A stretch of 64,000 bases of DNA from Anadara kagoshimensis. Taxonomy: Eukaryota; Mollusca; Bivalvia; Arcoida; Arcidae. Shown here one piece after another: positions 54,601 to 59,159 of this stretch. A model generated the notes under the pieces. That model had not been told where the DNA came from and made no database searches. It worked only from the letters and a program-made list of their open reading frames with translations. How positions within the stretch are numbered: position 1 is the stretch's first letter; each line of letters opens with the position of its first letter. The stretch covers positions 28,721,536 to 28,785,535 of the forward strand of contig CM037869.1 in NCBI GenBank assembly GCA_021292105.1, given 5' to 3'. The position numbers were made by a program, and so were the translations under genes.

Positions 54601-56086
54601 ACAGCACTGGACGGCCGTTTCTCATTAAAATTCCTAGTAAGTAGTGCCTGGGCCAAAACTTTAAAATAAATTATTTTTGGACAGGTGTGTTTTATTTTAG
54701 TTATTACTTACAACACTTAAGATGTAAAGTTGACCATGCGGAGAGGCTAACGAGTGTTATATTAGGATTTCCTCGGCCTGTATATCCCACAGAACACTGG
54801 TATGTTCTGGTTCCTCCACAAGTCAGCGTATTTGTTGGTAAAACATAACCATTCTTAAGAACTGGTAAAGGTGGACATTCTAAGGTAAAAAAAAACCACA
54901 AACAATAAATCAAGCTAAAACAGGAAATATGATTTGCAATTAAAACGAAGAAAGGTTGTTAAAATCTATCATATAACACATGTGGCGACTGTAGTAAGCT
55001 ACACAAGAGGTGCTTATCCTTCCGGTCTCAGTTCCCTGGTGGATGTTTACGTGTTTAACTTAATTTGCCGGTTTCAAAGTGTTTTACTTTGACTTTGGAT
55101 TGCGATTTGGACATGAGTTGGTATGTATGTTTTTGATGCAGTACTGATAGTAGGAGGCAACTAACCAGCTGAAGGTGATACTTCGGATGTTTCTTTAGAT
55201 GTCATAAATGGAGAGAACTTTGGACGTCATGCCATTGCCTAGACATAACATAGAACTCTGTGTAACATCATGTCGTTGACTAGACATAACATAGAACTTC
55301 TCCGTGTAACATCATGTCGTTGACTAGACATAACATAGAACTTCTCCGTGTTTTATGACATTAATTGGCACAGATAATGGACGTCTTTATCGATATAAGA
55401 TTTAATGGAATCTGATTGGCTATTTCAAGATATCAAATCGGTAATTGACTACATTGATACTAAATCTGTAAAAGACTAGTCGTCTCTGATGAAATCAATA
55501 AATAAGGGAGTTTGTGTGGCTGGTGACATCAATAGGAAAAGATCTATGTTCGTCTGTATGATGACGTATATGATATGATTGAATATGAAGAAGTAAACAT
55601 TAAATCGACATTTGTTAATTACTTTCCAAATACATTAAAAAGTGTTTACACGTTCCTAATTTGCCCATTCACTCTTTAGGACCAATTACATATTAAAACA
55701 GCTTTAATTTTACAGTATTAGACGGCCGTTTCGGAATACAATTCCTCATTAGTAGTGCTTGGACCAAAATTATGAAACCAATACGTTTTTTTCTAAGATG
55801 TTGAAAAAAATCCAAATGACCAAAATATATTTTACCAAAATCAGCTAAGGAAAAACTTTGCATGAGGGAGTATACCTCTAAACAAATCACATCCCAGGAG
55901 ATAAACAGACATTTATTGTTCACAGGGATTGTGTTAATTTGTGTATCAATAGAATACATCCATGTACAGAAATGCCGCGTTATTTGATGTTTGCCGAGAA
56001 ATAAATATCTTACCAACAAGAAAACACTGGCTGAACAAACACTTGTCAGTGAGACTACAGCTAAGACCAGAACAATCCGGGAACCC
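29317..56086 (-). CDS. Putative secreted Sushi-domain protein, partial, at least four exons
   Basis: Join of 54879-54712, 53462-53254, 30248-30082 and 29477-29317, with a less certain exon at 56086-56014. All have AG/GT borders and the phases agree at every junction (1-1, 1-0, 0-2, 2-1). The order is one Sushi/CCP module, then a module rich in Trp, Gly and Cys: ...WVSAGTSS...YRTSLVDDWSVLGITE-VKIEMYKLG...SISWF...GFRSGKRMFYIQRNHGGC...NGWMAV. I associate this second module with large families of uncharacterised secreted bivalve proteins (from recall). Neither the first nor the last exon was found. The intron between 53254 and 30248 is about 23 kb and holds the nested transposons. Confidence 0.7.
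29543..29815 (+). mobile_element. tRNA-derived SINE, internally deleted
   Basis: Clear head (TGGTAGCTCAGTTGGTAGAG), then a deletion of the first part of the central domain, then GCATTACGAAATGAAAGTCA and the tail. It sits in the intron between the last two known exons of the Sushi-type gene, antisense to it. Confidence 0.85.
29818..29945 (+). mobile_element. RT-element 3' tail fragment
   Basis: Contains TTCGGAGCACCATGGCTCTC and CTATTGTGATTTGGACATGG. It directly abuts the SINE tail on its left. Confidence 0.6.
30082..30248 (-). CDS. Sushi-type gene, exon with VKIEMYKLG...SGWTDI
   Basis: Acceptor TATTTCAG before GTAAAGATAG and donor TTTTAG|GTGAGA. It encodes VKIEMYKLGVLKANVHFYGA, then TSISWFSLNQYISSGWTDIY. 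It joins in phase 0 to the exon that lies 23 kb upstream. Confidence 0.7.
30325..30480. repeat. Possible dispersed repeat with GGGCCATAACTCCGAAGG
   Basis: The phrase GGGCCATAACTCC followed by TTTGTACCAAGTTTCGTAAA and GAAGAATTATCGCAGACAAG resembles a repeat I recall from bivalve genomes. A related GGGGACATAACTCC occurs at the very end of the window. Confidence 0.35.
30600..30692 (+). repeat. Interspersed repeat with GACAGCCGTTTCGGAAT core
   Basis: Same family as at 8185-8356: ACTTGACAGCCGTTTCGGAA, then CCTTATCAGTAGTATTTTGG. Confidence 0.55.
30703..31106. repeat. 46-bp minisatellite, about nine units
   Basis: The unit contains GACACGGATAACATATAGGC and CAATCCAATGGCAACGAGT. Two later units are shortened by internal deletion. 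Because 46 is not a multiple of three and the unit has no stop on the minus strand, long minus-strand frames appear across it, but they are an artefact. Confidence 0.9.
31137..31870. repeat. Composite: 103-bp tandem units between direct repeats
   Basis: A block with ATAATCGATACGTCAGTCGT, then TGTTGATAGAT and CAGTCCCCTATTTACAA, occurs at 31137-31225 and again at 31771-31850. Between them are about four units of CATCAGATCGTATTGACAAA, then CCTGTCCGTTTGAACTTTCA, then TATATAGAAGAATCCACC (starts near 31240, 31328, 31430 and 31531). An inverted, decayed end lies near 31700-31735. A further partial copy is at 58725-58960. Confidence 0.7.
31864..33124. repeat. Left arm of a 1.26-kb inverted duplication
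   Basis: Nearly identical, inverted, to 51699-52960. Hypothetical peptides read from the two arms are identical or differ by one residue. The arm is itself made of 360- to 370-bp tandem units marked by TTTCCCCTACCCCAAAA. It lies in the 23-kb intron of the Sushi-type gene, 1.16 kb from the start of LINE A. Confidence 0.9.
32200..33565. repeat. 360- to 370-bp tandem repeat, four units
   Basis: The mark TTTCCCC(T/G)(A/T)C(C/T)CCAAAA occurs near 32375, 32740, 33108 and 33482. Each unit also carries a TGTTATATAGGCATTGA-type phrase. The fourth unit lies beyond the inverted-duplication boundary. Confidence 0.75.
33565..34283. other. No gene recognised
   Basis: Unique-looking intronic sequence up to the LINE A target site. 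Confidence 0.4.
34299..34921 (+). promoter_or_regulatory. LINE A 5' UTR and likely internal promoter
   Basis: Begins with a self-complementary CCCCGTGGGG and GGGTTAGAATAGGTCC(C)C. I recall this head also at the start of some molluscan SINE transcripts, which would mean a shared promoter head. LINEs of this type normally start transcription at their first base. Confidence 0.5.
34922..36454 (+). CDS. LINE A ORF1, Gag-like RNA-binding protein, 510 residues
   Basis: Three zinc knuckles sit at about residues 187-240: CYKCQKFGHGSKAC, CCRCGEKGHQSNGC and CANCKNNHMASSRDC. They are followed by PIWKREYEINKLK, typical of I-group ORF1 proteins. The C-terminal half is Ser/Lys/Gln-rich and disordered. It would coat element RNA. 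The ORF is intact. The ATG of ORF2 (36447) overlaps its stop by 8 nt, so ORF2 is likely translated by reinitiation. Confidence 0.9.
   Translation: MGTKTNISNSSSKRLRQESDEESDVFVAWSRFVVVQSSTDQPLKINPFVVSKAVKGIAGDVADIKKLRSGSLLIECKTRQQSVSLLAAKHFANIPIKVTPHGTLNSSKGILRDRERSMSEMSESEIASELAPQGVIQVRRFSFKKDGSLIPSNTYLITFSMPSPPKGIKAGYYNIKVEPFIPRPLRCYKCQKFGHGSKACKSVDVCCRCGEKGHQSNGCSNPPKCANCKNNHMASSRDCPIWKREYEINKLKVNKNITFPEARTLYSQTQSASASYASVASGSSSKKLISVACQTDFSSVIDINAKQSTKSAESSSIMNDKQNLTSNTKGNKTNSSSSNSKNTQNTQAKTQNSQAKSKKQNIDSNKQIAREQKSAPASSDTDACSQASSKPVSKEAKSGKGKPAPVNTKPKSGKNEQVLYVPDTSPDALLRKNPISDSPNRYEALEDESSSSDENASSMRTDEDGFTQVRRGRTNRWRGSGRHRRRSLSEDCDMETTPSQISPVRPPNNG
36447..37400 (+). pseudogene. LINE A ORF2, endonuclease part
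   Basis: Starts MGNPKIIQWNCRGFKNN and shows the APE-type endonuclease motifs: QWNCRG, CLQETH, GDFNGHNPLWG and the terminal SDHFPI. It nicks target DNA to prime reverse transcription. The frame ends at a premature TAG (37398). The protein continues in another frame from a run of A at 37383-37392, so one indel has broken it. Confidence 0.85.
37390..37838 (+). pseudogene. LINE A ORF2, linker and start of RT, up to the insertion
   Basis: Frame shifted relative to the endonuclease: LQLVRLFRAKARRTAKNCRR, then VWNMVRKIKGKG and the RT entry motif DTAVGPDDVHYQLLKHLP. Coding stops at 37838, where the DNA transposon begins. Residues read past that point derive from the transposon end. Confidence 0.8.
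37839..38045 (+). repeat. Left terminal and subterminal repeats of the CMC element
   Basis: CACAAGACC... then repeated CTTTAAGG/CCTTAAAG decamers. The inner part (from CCTTAATGGAACTGAAATTT) is inverted and nearly identical at the right end. Confidence 0.85.
38050..40080. repeat. Microsatellite-rich interior of the CMC element
   Basis: Includes (TTTA)n at 38117-38158 and 38340-38385, (TAAA)n at 38705-38745 and 38910-39110, and (GA)n at 38779-38819 and 39218-39264. No transposase or exon is visible. Long frames here reflect low complexity only. Confidence 0.85.
40078..40150 (+). repeat. Possible hAT-type MITE end remnant
   Basis: CAGTGTCAGATCCAGCGGGA followed by G-rich sequence resembles the CAGTGGCGGATTCAGCGGGG start of the MITE at 21737. 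No matching other end is found. Confidence 0.35.
40292..41488 (+). CDS. LINE B ORF1 protein, 398 residues
   Basis: A Lys-rich N-terminus (SKKKKKSGQKRKKD), a Gln/Ser/Tyr-rich linker, a long coiled coil (about residues 125-220), then RSMRDNLIFTGFQE and HRVHRMG...RPRPIVAKFVNFKDR, the RRM and C-terminal layout of L1-like ORF1 proteins. It would trimerise and bind element RNA. It ends at TAG 41486-41488, in the same frame as ORF2. Confidence 0.85.
   Translation: MNSKEEQKNSKKKKKSGQKRKKDSQNVSSNSDSQINTKVHVQGVNDAHINDTCLQTISTPVPCFMPSRTLDMAQNSTHNQSTPLNLNFVPPNMSYGVSPVGAYPVHSQSYSQGYSQFDNISYGEKMDVLCTKLDSVFKKLEKLDIIEQRLQNFETSINTVTKDVKVLKDQMKDIDTSLNFINDKFEENIQRVDEITLSVEEMKAENASLREEINGLNEKHVDLQARSMRDNLIFTGFQELEEENTEELLKDFIVKDLEIGKNIEFHRVHRMGRKFQTGRPRPIVAKFVNFKDREMIRKSAPEKLKALNNHKYGVNEQFPKEINDRRKALYPHLKSAKRNNKRANLVYDKLYIDGRLFIPDTRETQQNETPRRTTQNNVGAYHGSKQRAKGNNSRNNRD
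41489..45067 (+). CDS. LINE B ORF2, endonuclease and reverse transcriptase
   Basis: Open for 1,192 codons directly after the ORF1 TAG, with no in-frame ATG until 42470. Endonuclease motifs are LTLNVCGLN, CFVETK, LTGDFNSR and YSDVHCPL. RT motifs are NKSSGIDRIS, NYRPITLLSCMGK, FIDFQSAFDKVW, GVRQGENLSPLLFAL and LLYADDTVLM. The C-terminus has PIEVGRWKNIPRENRLCELC and EYHYILCC, the Cys/His tail of CR1/L2-like LINEs. The lack of a start codon suggests expression as a readthrough product of ORF1, or that TAG is a single nonsense change. Confidence 0.85.
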   Translation, partial: DYHGGKTNNFLYNVNINNSTDSRSDYDNVYKNVKILTLNVCGLNRRLQYPEFLDLIQKYDILCFVETKTDDCDEFNIPGYEFKSKNRSVISKTRSGGIILGYKSYLSDYIIPLETDCKYILWFVLKGDIINSEKDILFGITYIPPEGTKYSSKDAYSDIENEYTTLNCKYDIICLTGDFNSRVSNCSDFINDIDLSNYEIITEDPFLDGNADLQKLDNLNFPRIRSNKDLKKNNFGNNLLQFCKNNNLFILNGRVGNDKGVGDYTTCNSTVIDYFIGNVDFLNIVENFCILEFTKLYSDVHCPLTCNITCNILLNDTDCNVNTHGDEMLDNIKPFNITKCTDFCNNISVDKIVSIFDNLNMVDVNTIDKKELDVLFTQVCDVLVEAAKQTFGTFKTIKNKGTSIANKRKSKDWFTTECFVARKQFRKTQRMYRKYKSNCFKLEMRNAEKHYKNVMDCSIKNYRIALQRKIKKLRSSNPGEYWKLINKKKTNGTQSNISVHDFYTHFKNINTSTDSMGGDDILNNYTNSNNDGNILNECITGDEIMSCVRNLKTNKSSGIDRISNEYIISSIDVMLPIYVKLFNIVLETGIIPESWLVGNIIPVFKNKGSINDVNNYRPITLLSCMGKLFTSIMNIRLNNYVEEFEILCENQSGFRKNYSTVDNIFILHSLIELLQLKKRKLYCAFIDFQSAFDKVWRYGLWQKLLRYNITGKCFKVIVNMYRNTKSRISVDGHVSEFFSCNIGVRQGENLSPLLFALYMNDLEQFFIDSNISGIKCISEELADELNIYLKLFLLLYADDTVLMSESISDLQCQLDNFSIYCKMWKLTVNIKKTKVMVFSKGKVPNNVSFHIDGIDLEIVKEIKYLGVFFSRYGSFLCTKKYLAERGTKAMYGIIKKARTLNLSIDCQIDMFDKMVLPILLYGSEIWGFEKLDILERVHLKFCKLILKVRKSTPSFIVYGELGRVPLYVYVKTRIISYWSNIIEKSDTKYTSIIYKLLYNYFSNGVKTKWISSVEAIFQECGMNNIWLFHNYSNRTWLIKCVKQKLYDQFLQSWYTNSTFSRGISYNLFTHFDFKLQLYLTSDLSDRNKTTLSNFRCSNHKLPIEVGRWKNIPRENRLCELCNTDLGDEYHYILCCTALSAERSMFIPKWYIVKPNTLKFYSLFNNTNLSLQIKLSKFIKIINERIGTTGPPG
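45068..45195 (+). terminator. LINE B 3' UTR with AATAAA and repeat tail
   Basis: About 125 nt after the stop, ending in GAGAAATAAAGAAACTTGAA. AATAAA coincides with the start of the tail repeat. Confidence 0.6.
45994..46120 (+). mobile_element. SINE head fragment
   Basis: CAGCTCGGTAGAGTGTCGAC, then GGTCGCGGGTTTGGTCTC and the first part of the central domain, GGGTAGTGACTATCC. The 3' part is missing. A 13-bp inverted repeat (GACCTTCCACTTC, GAAGTGGAAGGTC) frames the head. Confidence 0.6.
46940..47035 (+). pseudogene. tRNA-Arg-like pseudogene
   Basis: GTGGCCTAATGGATAAGG matches the A-box region of tRNA-Arg and GTTCAAGTCCC is a B-box, but the spacer is enlarged and the acceptor arms do not pair. 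It is either a SINE head or a dead tRNA copy. Confidence 0.5.
47365..47562 (-). repeat. Right terminal and subterminal repeats of the CMC element
   Basis: Inverse of the left end: CCTTTAAGGATCC-type repeats outside and CCTTAATGGAACTGAAATTT inside, ending TCTTGTG. Confidence 0.85.
47566..48329 (+). pseudogene. LINE A ORF2, reverse-transcriptase core
   Basis: Continues LINE A after the DNA transposon: SNYRPIALTSCVCKTMERM, GFRRNRSTLDHL, FFDLEKAYDTTWKYG (motif A), MGVPQGSILSVTLFSI (motif B) and LFVDDFGISC (motif C, FVDD). The frame ends at TAA 48327-48329, and the same frame continues immediately after it, so this is a nonsense mutation and not a natural stop. Confidence 0.85.
48330..49904 (+). 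pseudogene. LINE A ORF2, RT thumb and RNase H
   Basis: Thumb segment FLGVLFDSKLSFIPHI, LDYGSIIYGSA. The RNase H domain has all four acidic residues in context: YTDGSKTAG, TAEAKAILLAL, ICSDSLSVL and GNTKADSAAKAA. The C-terminus has CRIGHSYFTHSF...CIPCQGQ...HILLDC. RNase H in a LINE points to the I group and relatives. Separated from the RT core by an in-frame TAA. Confidence 0.85.
49905..50119 (+). terminator. LINE A 3' UTR with terminal hairpin
   Basis: Stem AGCCGC/GCGGCT around 50069-50100, then AACAATAACTCACTCA up to the target duplication. Such 3' hairpins are where the RT recognises its own RNA in several LINE groups. Confidence 0.6.
50185..50350 (+). mobile_element. RT-element 3' tail fragment
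   Basis: Decayed tail: GGAGGCGGTTACCCTTCCCG, then AATGTTTACGTGTTTAAC. Confidence 0.5.
50741..51206. repeat. Foldback element with a perfect 34-bp hairpin
   Basis: ATCAAAGATTG(C/T)AGCCACA... occurs at 50741-50776, inverted at 51135-51168, and again direct at 51173-51206. The last two are perfect 34-bp complements around a GTCT loop. No coding content. Confidence 0.75.
51427..51567 (+). mobile_element. RT-element 3' tail fragment
   Basis: CACACGTGGCGGGTGTAATA, then CTAAACAGGAGGTGCTTA and GGATTGGTATCTTTGTTTTT. Confidence 0.65.
51699..52960. repeat. Right arm of the 1.26-kb inverted duplication
   Basis: Inverse partner of 31864-33124. It lies 0.3 kb from the 53254-53462 exon of the Sushi-type gene. 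The arms are much more alike than any two tandem units within one arm. Confidence 0.9.
52985..53265. repeat. 70-bp tandem repeat copying an exon-intron border
   Basis: Units with TACCTCCGTGATACCGA-type sequence start near 53039, 53113, 53183 and 53249. The last one is the real 3' end of the 53254-53462 exon and its donor (minus strand). Between them lies CTATACCAAATTTCTGTTTT. Confidence 0.8.
53254..53462 (-). CDS. Sushi-type gene, exon with WVSAGTSS...SLVDDW
   Basis: Acceptor CAATTATAG and donor GGAG|GTAATA. It completes a split Tyr codon from the Sushi exon and encodes YTLYGDWILLARFKTAIGDS, then the Cys-containing stretch ending LVDDWSVLGITE. Its 3' end and donor site are copied in the adjoining 70-bp tandem repeat. 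Confidence 0.7.
53834..53876 (-). mobile_element. RT-element terminal scrap
   Basis: Inverse of the extreme 3' tail (GACATGGATTAGTATGTTTG). Very short. Confidence 0.5.
54003..54327 (+). mobile_element. tRNA-derived SINE between two exons of the Sushi-type gene
   Basis: Head GTGGTAGCTCATTTGGTAGA, a decayed B-box, central domain GCATTACGAAATGAAAGTCG, and tail TACTTGACTGGGCATTAAAT. Confidence 0.85.
54590..54680 (+). repeat. Interspersed repeat with GGACGGCCGTTTCTC core
   Basis: Family shared with 55690-55770: TTTTACAGCACTGGACGGCC, then AAGTAGTGCCTGGGCCAAAA. Confidence 0.6.
54712..54879 (-). CDS. Sushi (CCP) domain exon, phase 1-1
   Basis: A 168-nt exon with acceptor TTTTTTTTACCTTAG and donor GTT|GTAAGT. 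It encodes ECPPLPVLKNGYVLPTN, then CGGTRTYQCSVGYTGRG and a final Trp...Cys. The four Cys, the NGYV after the first Cys, the GY before the third loop and the late Trp match a complete Sushi module. A symmetrical 1-1 exon is the usual unit for this domain, which mediates extracellular protein binding. Confidence 0.85.
54975..55145 (+). mobile_element. RT-element 3' tail fragment
   Basis: ACATGTGGCGACTGTAGTAA, then AAGAGGTGCTTATCCTTCCG, TTCCCTGGTGGATGTTTACG and GGATTGCGATTTGGACATGA. Confidence 0.7.
55228..55355. repeat. Minisatellite, about three 56-bp units
   Basis: TGACTAGACATAACATAGAA and CTTCTCCGTGTAACATCATG repeat. The last two units are nearly identical. Confidence 0.8.
55690..55770 (+). 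repeat. Interspersed repeat with GACGGCCGTTTCGGAAT core
   Basis: TTTTACAGTATTAGACGGCC, then GTTTCGGAATACAATTCCTC and TTAGTAGTGCTTGGACCAAA. Best-preserved copy. It is intronic if the 56014-56086 exon is real. Confidence 0.6.
56014..56086 (-). CDS. Candidate upstream exon of the Sushi-type gene
   Basis: A 73-nt block between TTATTACAG and GTAAGA. In the frame that splices in phase to the Sushi exon it gives a Cys-rich GFPDCSGLSCSLTDKCLFSQ. In another open frame it gives RIVLVLAVVSLTSVCSA, which looks like a signal peptide core with an A-x-A-like cleavage site, but then a further exon would be needed to restore phase. I cannot decide between them. Confidence 0.4.
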
Positions 56087-56399
56087 CTGTAATAAAAAAT
56101 AATAGCATATAATTATTGCAAAATTGAAAAAAGTAACAATTTCATAATACCAAGGCAATCATTATCAATTATATATACTAAACAAAAATGTTAAGGACGA
56201 CATCAATACATTATTTCAGTTTGTAGAACGTAAATCATTTCATATTCACAATTCTCATAATTTCATGACGGACATTCAATTTCATACACAAAACATTTAC
56301 TTCATAACATCATTTGAAACAAAAAAAGAATAAAAACAAATTACAGATGGATTTGACATTTTTCCAGTTTTTGGATTTGTATTTCAAATTTCACAATGG

Positions 56400-56520
56400 T
56401 CCCTAACTTTTTTTGTTAAGTATATTATACAAGTGTTAATTTTACAGCATTAGACTAGGTCAATAACTCGAAACGATCTTCTAATGCAGTAAATTGGTAT
56501 AATATGAAATGTCATTTTCA
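56400..56520 (+). repeat. Interspersed repeat, variant copy
   Basis: TTTTACAGCATTAGACTAGG and CTAATGCAGTAAATTGGTAT form a small foldback around AACTCGAAACGATC. Confidence 0.45.
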
Positions 56521-57265
56521 TTGTGTTTTTTTTTTTAATTTTGAATTGAAGGGTTGCGCATTTTTGAGATTTAGAATGTGTAACGTTGTTGTATAGGTTT
56601 AAGGATGCCAATTTTACACTTTGTTATCTCAGTTTATGAATTAGAATTAATTATAACAATTATATACAACATATCGTAGTGGACAACTGTTCAAATATTT
56701 TATACATACTTTAAACTCTAACTGTATGTTTTAAATAGAAGTGTCTCACAGGCCAAATTTGGCCGGGTATAACATTTTATTGCATTTTATTTCCATGTAT
56801 TGGCTTAGAAATTTTATACGTGACACAAAAATAATATGTTTTATTATTATAATTATCATGATTATTATTATTGTCATGTGCTACTTTTGAATTTTTATGA
56901 AATAATATAATTCAAAAGTAGCACATGAAAATTCAAAAGTAGCACATGACATTATTAATGTTATAACAATACAATTATTATTATAAAAATACAATTATGT
57001 TATAGTTATTAAATTACTAGGTTACAACCTGGAGGCGTGTGTTTTTATTCGTATATTTTGTTAATTAAGATTTGAATAATGAAAGGTAATTATTAGATAT
57101 TAGATTTAAGTTTAAACTGAGTAAAAGAAATATGAAAATCCTGTTAATTATTGATTGTCTTACGTTCGATAAAATGAATATTTAATGTAAAAGAAAATTT
57201 TTGCTTTTCAATAATTCTATTTTTAATAAATATCACAAAGGGATTTCTCACAATATCGTCTATAA
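56520..57265. other. No gene recognised; contains a hairpin
   Basis: AT-rich. The only structure I can support is the inverted repeat at 56873-56950. Confidence 0.4.
56873..56950. repeat. Perfect inverted repeat with an extra internal copy
   Basis: GTCATGTGCTACTTTTGAAT... is matched by its exact complement ending at about 56950, and a second AATTCAAAAGTAGCACATG lies between. RNA from either strand would fold into a stable hairpin. Confidence 0.75.
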
Positions 57266-57450
57266 AACTTTTTGGGGCCTTGATTGTTTCGTTATTCAGT
57301 CCCCGTAGTGGGAAAAAGCTCTACCATAGCGTATTAATTGGGAAACAATTACACCATAAGCAGGTGGAGCAGGTATATTGCTGCATAGAAAAAAATGACA
57401 AAAGAAAAATAAATTGAAGTCATCACGTTTGTCAAAAAGTTTCAAATGAA
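57266..57450 (-). mobile_element. RT-element internal fragment
   Basis: Aligns with 233-420 (CCCCGTAGTGGGAAAAAGCT, then GAAGTCATCACGTTTGTC on the plus strand), that is, the part of the RT gene after the YIDD box. It has many indels. Confidence 0.7.
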
Positions 57451-58018
57451 GGTTTGAATAATGAAATGAAATTCTTAGATATTGAATTTCAGCTTCAATA
57501 GAATTAAAGGAATATTAAATTCCTTCTAACTATTGATTGTCTCCAGTTCGATAAAATGAATATTTAATGTAAAACAAAAATTGTAGATGATTTGCTTTTC
57601 AATTAGTTAATTCTTAATCAATATCATAAGGGATTAATTAAATGTAAATGTAAATTATATATAGTCCAGGGTACAGAAGTAATTAAATTACTTGTATATG
57701 AAGTGCAGAATAAATTAATTGCTTTTACATTTATAATTCCCTTTAATTATGATTTTTGAAAATTGAACAGTAATCTATACTTTAGTCCAAAAATTGATCT
57801 AAGATAAATACTTGATGAAACAACAGAAAAATTGTCTGCATATTGAATCGAATATGAAATAGTTCAGCGACTCCATTAGACCGCAGCTGGTCAAAAAGGA
57901 CTTAACTGAACTTATAAGATAAATCAATGATAAATAACGACCTTAAATGAATGAGTTCATTGTAGGTCATGGCTGATCAATAGACTTTAAAAAAACTGAA
58001 ATAAACAATTGATAATCA
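57450..58018. other. No gene recognised
   Basis: AT-rich. Two phrases of the type GATAAAATGAATATTTAATG recur at 57170 and 57550, suggesting a local duplication of about 380 bp. Confidence 0.4.
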
Positions 58019-58112
58019 TAAAAAAAACATTCTAATCCATGTCCGAATCACAGTCCAGAAGCAAAGAAAAAACTTTGGAACTAACAAGTTAGGTTAGACA
58101 CGTAAACTTTCA
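58018..58112 (-). mobile_element. RT-element 3' tail fragment
   Basis: TCTAATCCATGTCCGAATCA, then AACTAACAAGTTAGGTTAGA on the plus strand, the inverse of the usual tail. Confidence 0.7.
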
Positions 58113-58725
58113 TAAATGATGTTCTTAAATAAGTGACTACATCATACAATGACTGGTTCCTAAAAACCATTTAAAATTAATGATAAAAATGGTATTAATT
58201 CAGTGAGTTCATAGGACCGTAAGTGCTCAATAAAGGCATAAAAACCTAATATAAATAAATAATAAACGATGGACTGAAATGAGGAACTTTAATTTTAAAC
58301 ACATGACTGGTTCGTAGAGTGTAATTGATATTAAAAAATAAAAGCTTGTTTTAAATGAACGACTCCTGCAGTCAATGACTTGTCCCTAGATACAGCGTAA
58401 TTGATGTAAAAAAAGAATCGCTTGTTTAAAACTGTCTAAAGATTAGTGCAATTTGAAAACAATGATTAATAAAAGTCGTCTTAATTATAGTGACTATCAT
58501 ATCGTTTCTAGACTAATTGTAATTTAAACAACAAACAAAATAAACAATGGTCTTTAATGGGGCTGTGGTGATCTAGGTAAAGCAACACTTTCAGTTGATG
58601 TGAAAACAAGGGTTATAACTTACTAGGCCAAAATTGTATCGGCACATAGCAGTAAACTTACATACATGATTTACCATCTACTGTATTGTTAATATTTGTA
58701 TGATAATTGTAATATATATAGGCAA
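58112..58725. other. No gene recognised
   Basis: AT-rich intergenic or intronic sequence. Nothing supported. Confidence 0.4.
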
Positions 58726-58960
58726 ACAACATTGACCTGTCCCTGTCCGTTTTACCTTCCACTAGGAATATTCATATAGGAGAGTCCACCACATACATAG
58801 ATAGCGCTAGTATTCGCATTTTATACAATGATTAGTGTTCACATCAGGTAGACGAAATATACACGCATGATTCCTATTACTTAAATTTGCTTGTCCATAA
58901 TGAATATTTAAATCAAGTTCAAGCGAACAGGTCAATGTTATTTACCTATACAGTGATTAA
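58725..58960. repeat. Single copy of the 103-bp unit with an inverted end
   Basis: CAAACAACATTGACCTGTCC and the TATAGGAGAGTCCACCAC phrase match the 31230-31610 units. An inverted AACAGGTCAATGTTATTTACC lies near 58927, as at 31700. This indicates one family with inverted ends of which the array at 31.2 kb is an expanded member. Confidence 0.65.
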
Positions 58961-59159
58961 TGTTTGTAAAAAATATTCTACAATAATGTGGATTAGACAA
59001 GGTGGTTTACACACAATTTTTTATAGCGTAAATTGGTTAAAATCCGTTTTTACAAAAATGGCATACTGACTTACAAAGCTCTTCAGTTTTTATCAACTAT
59101 ATAATAAAAATCCATATTTGGTAAATCTAGCATATAAAAATGCAAAACTATTTAAATAA

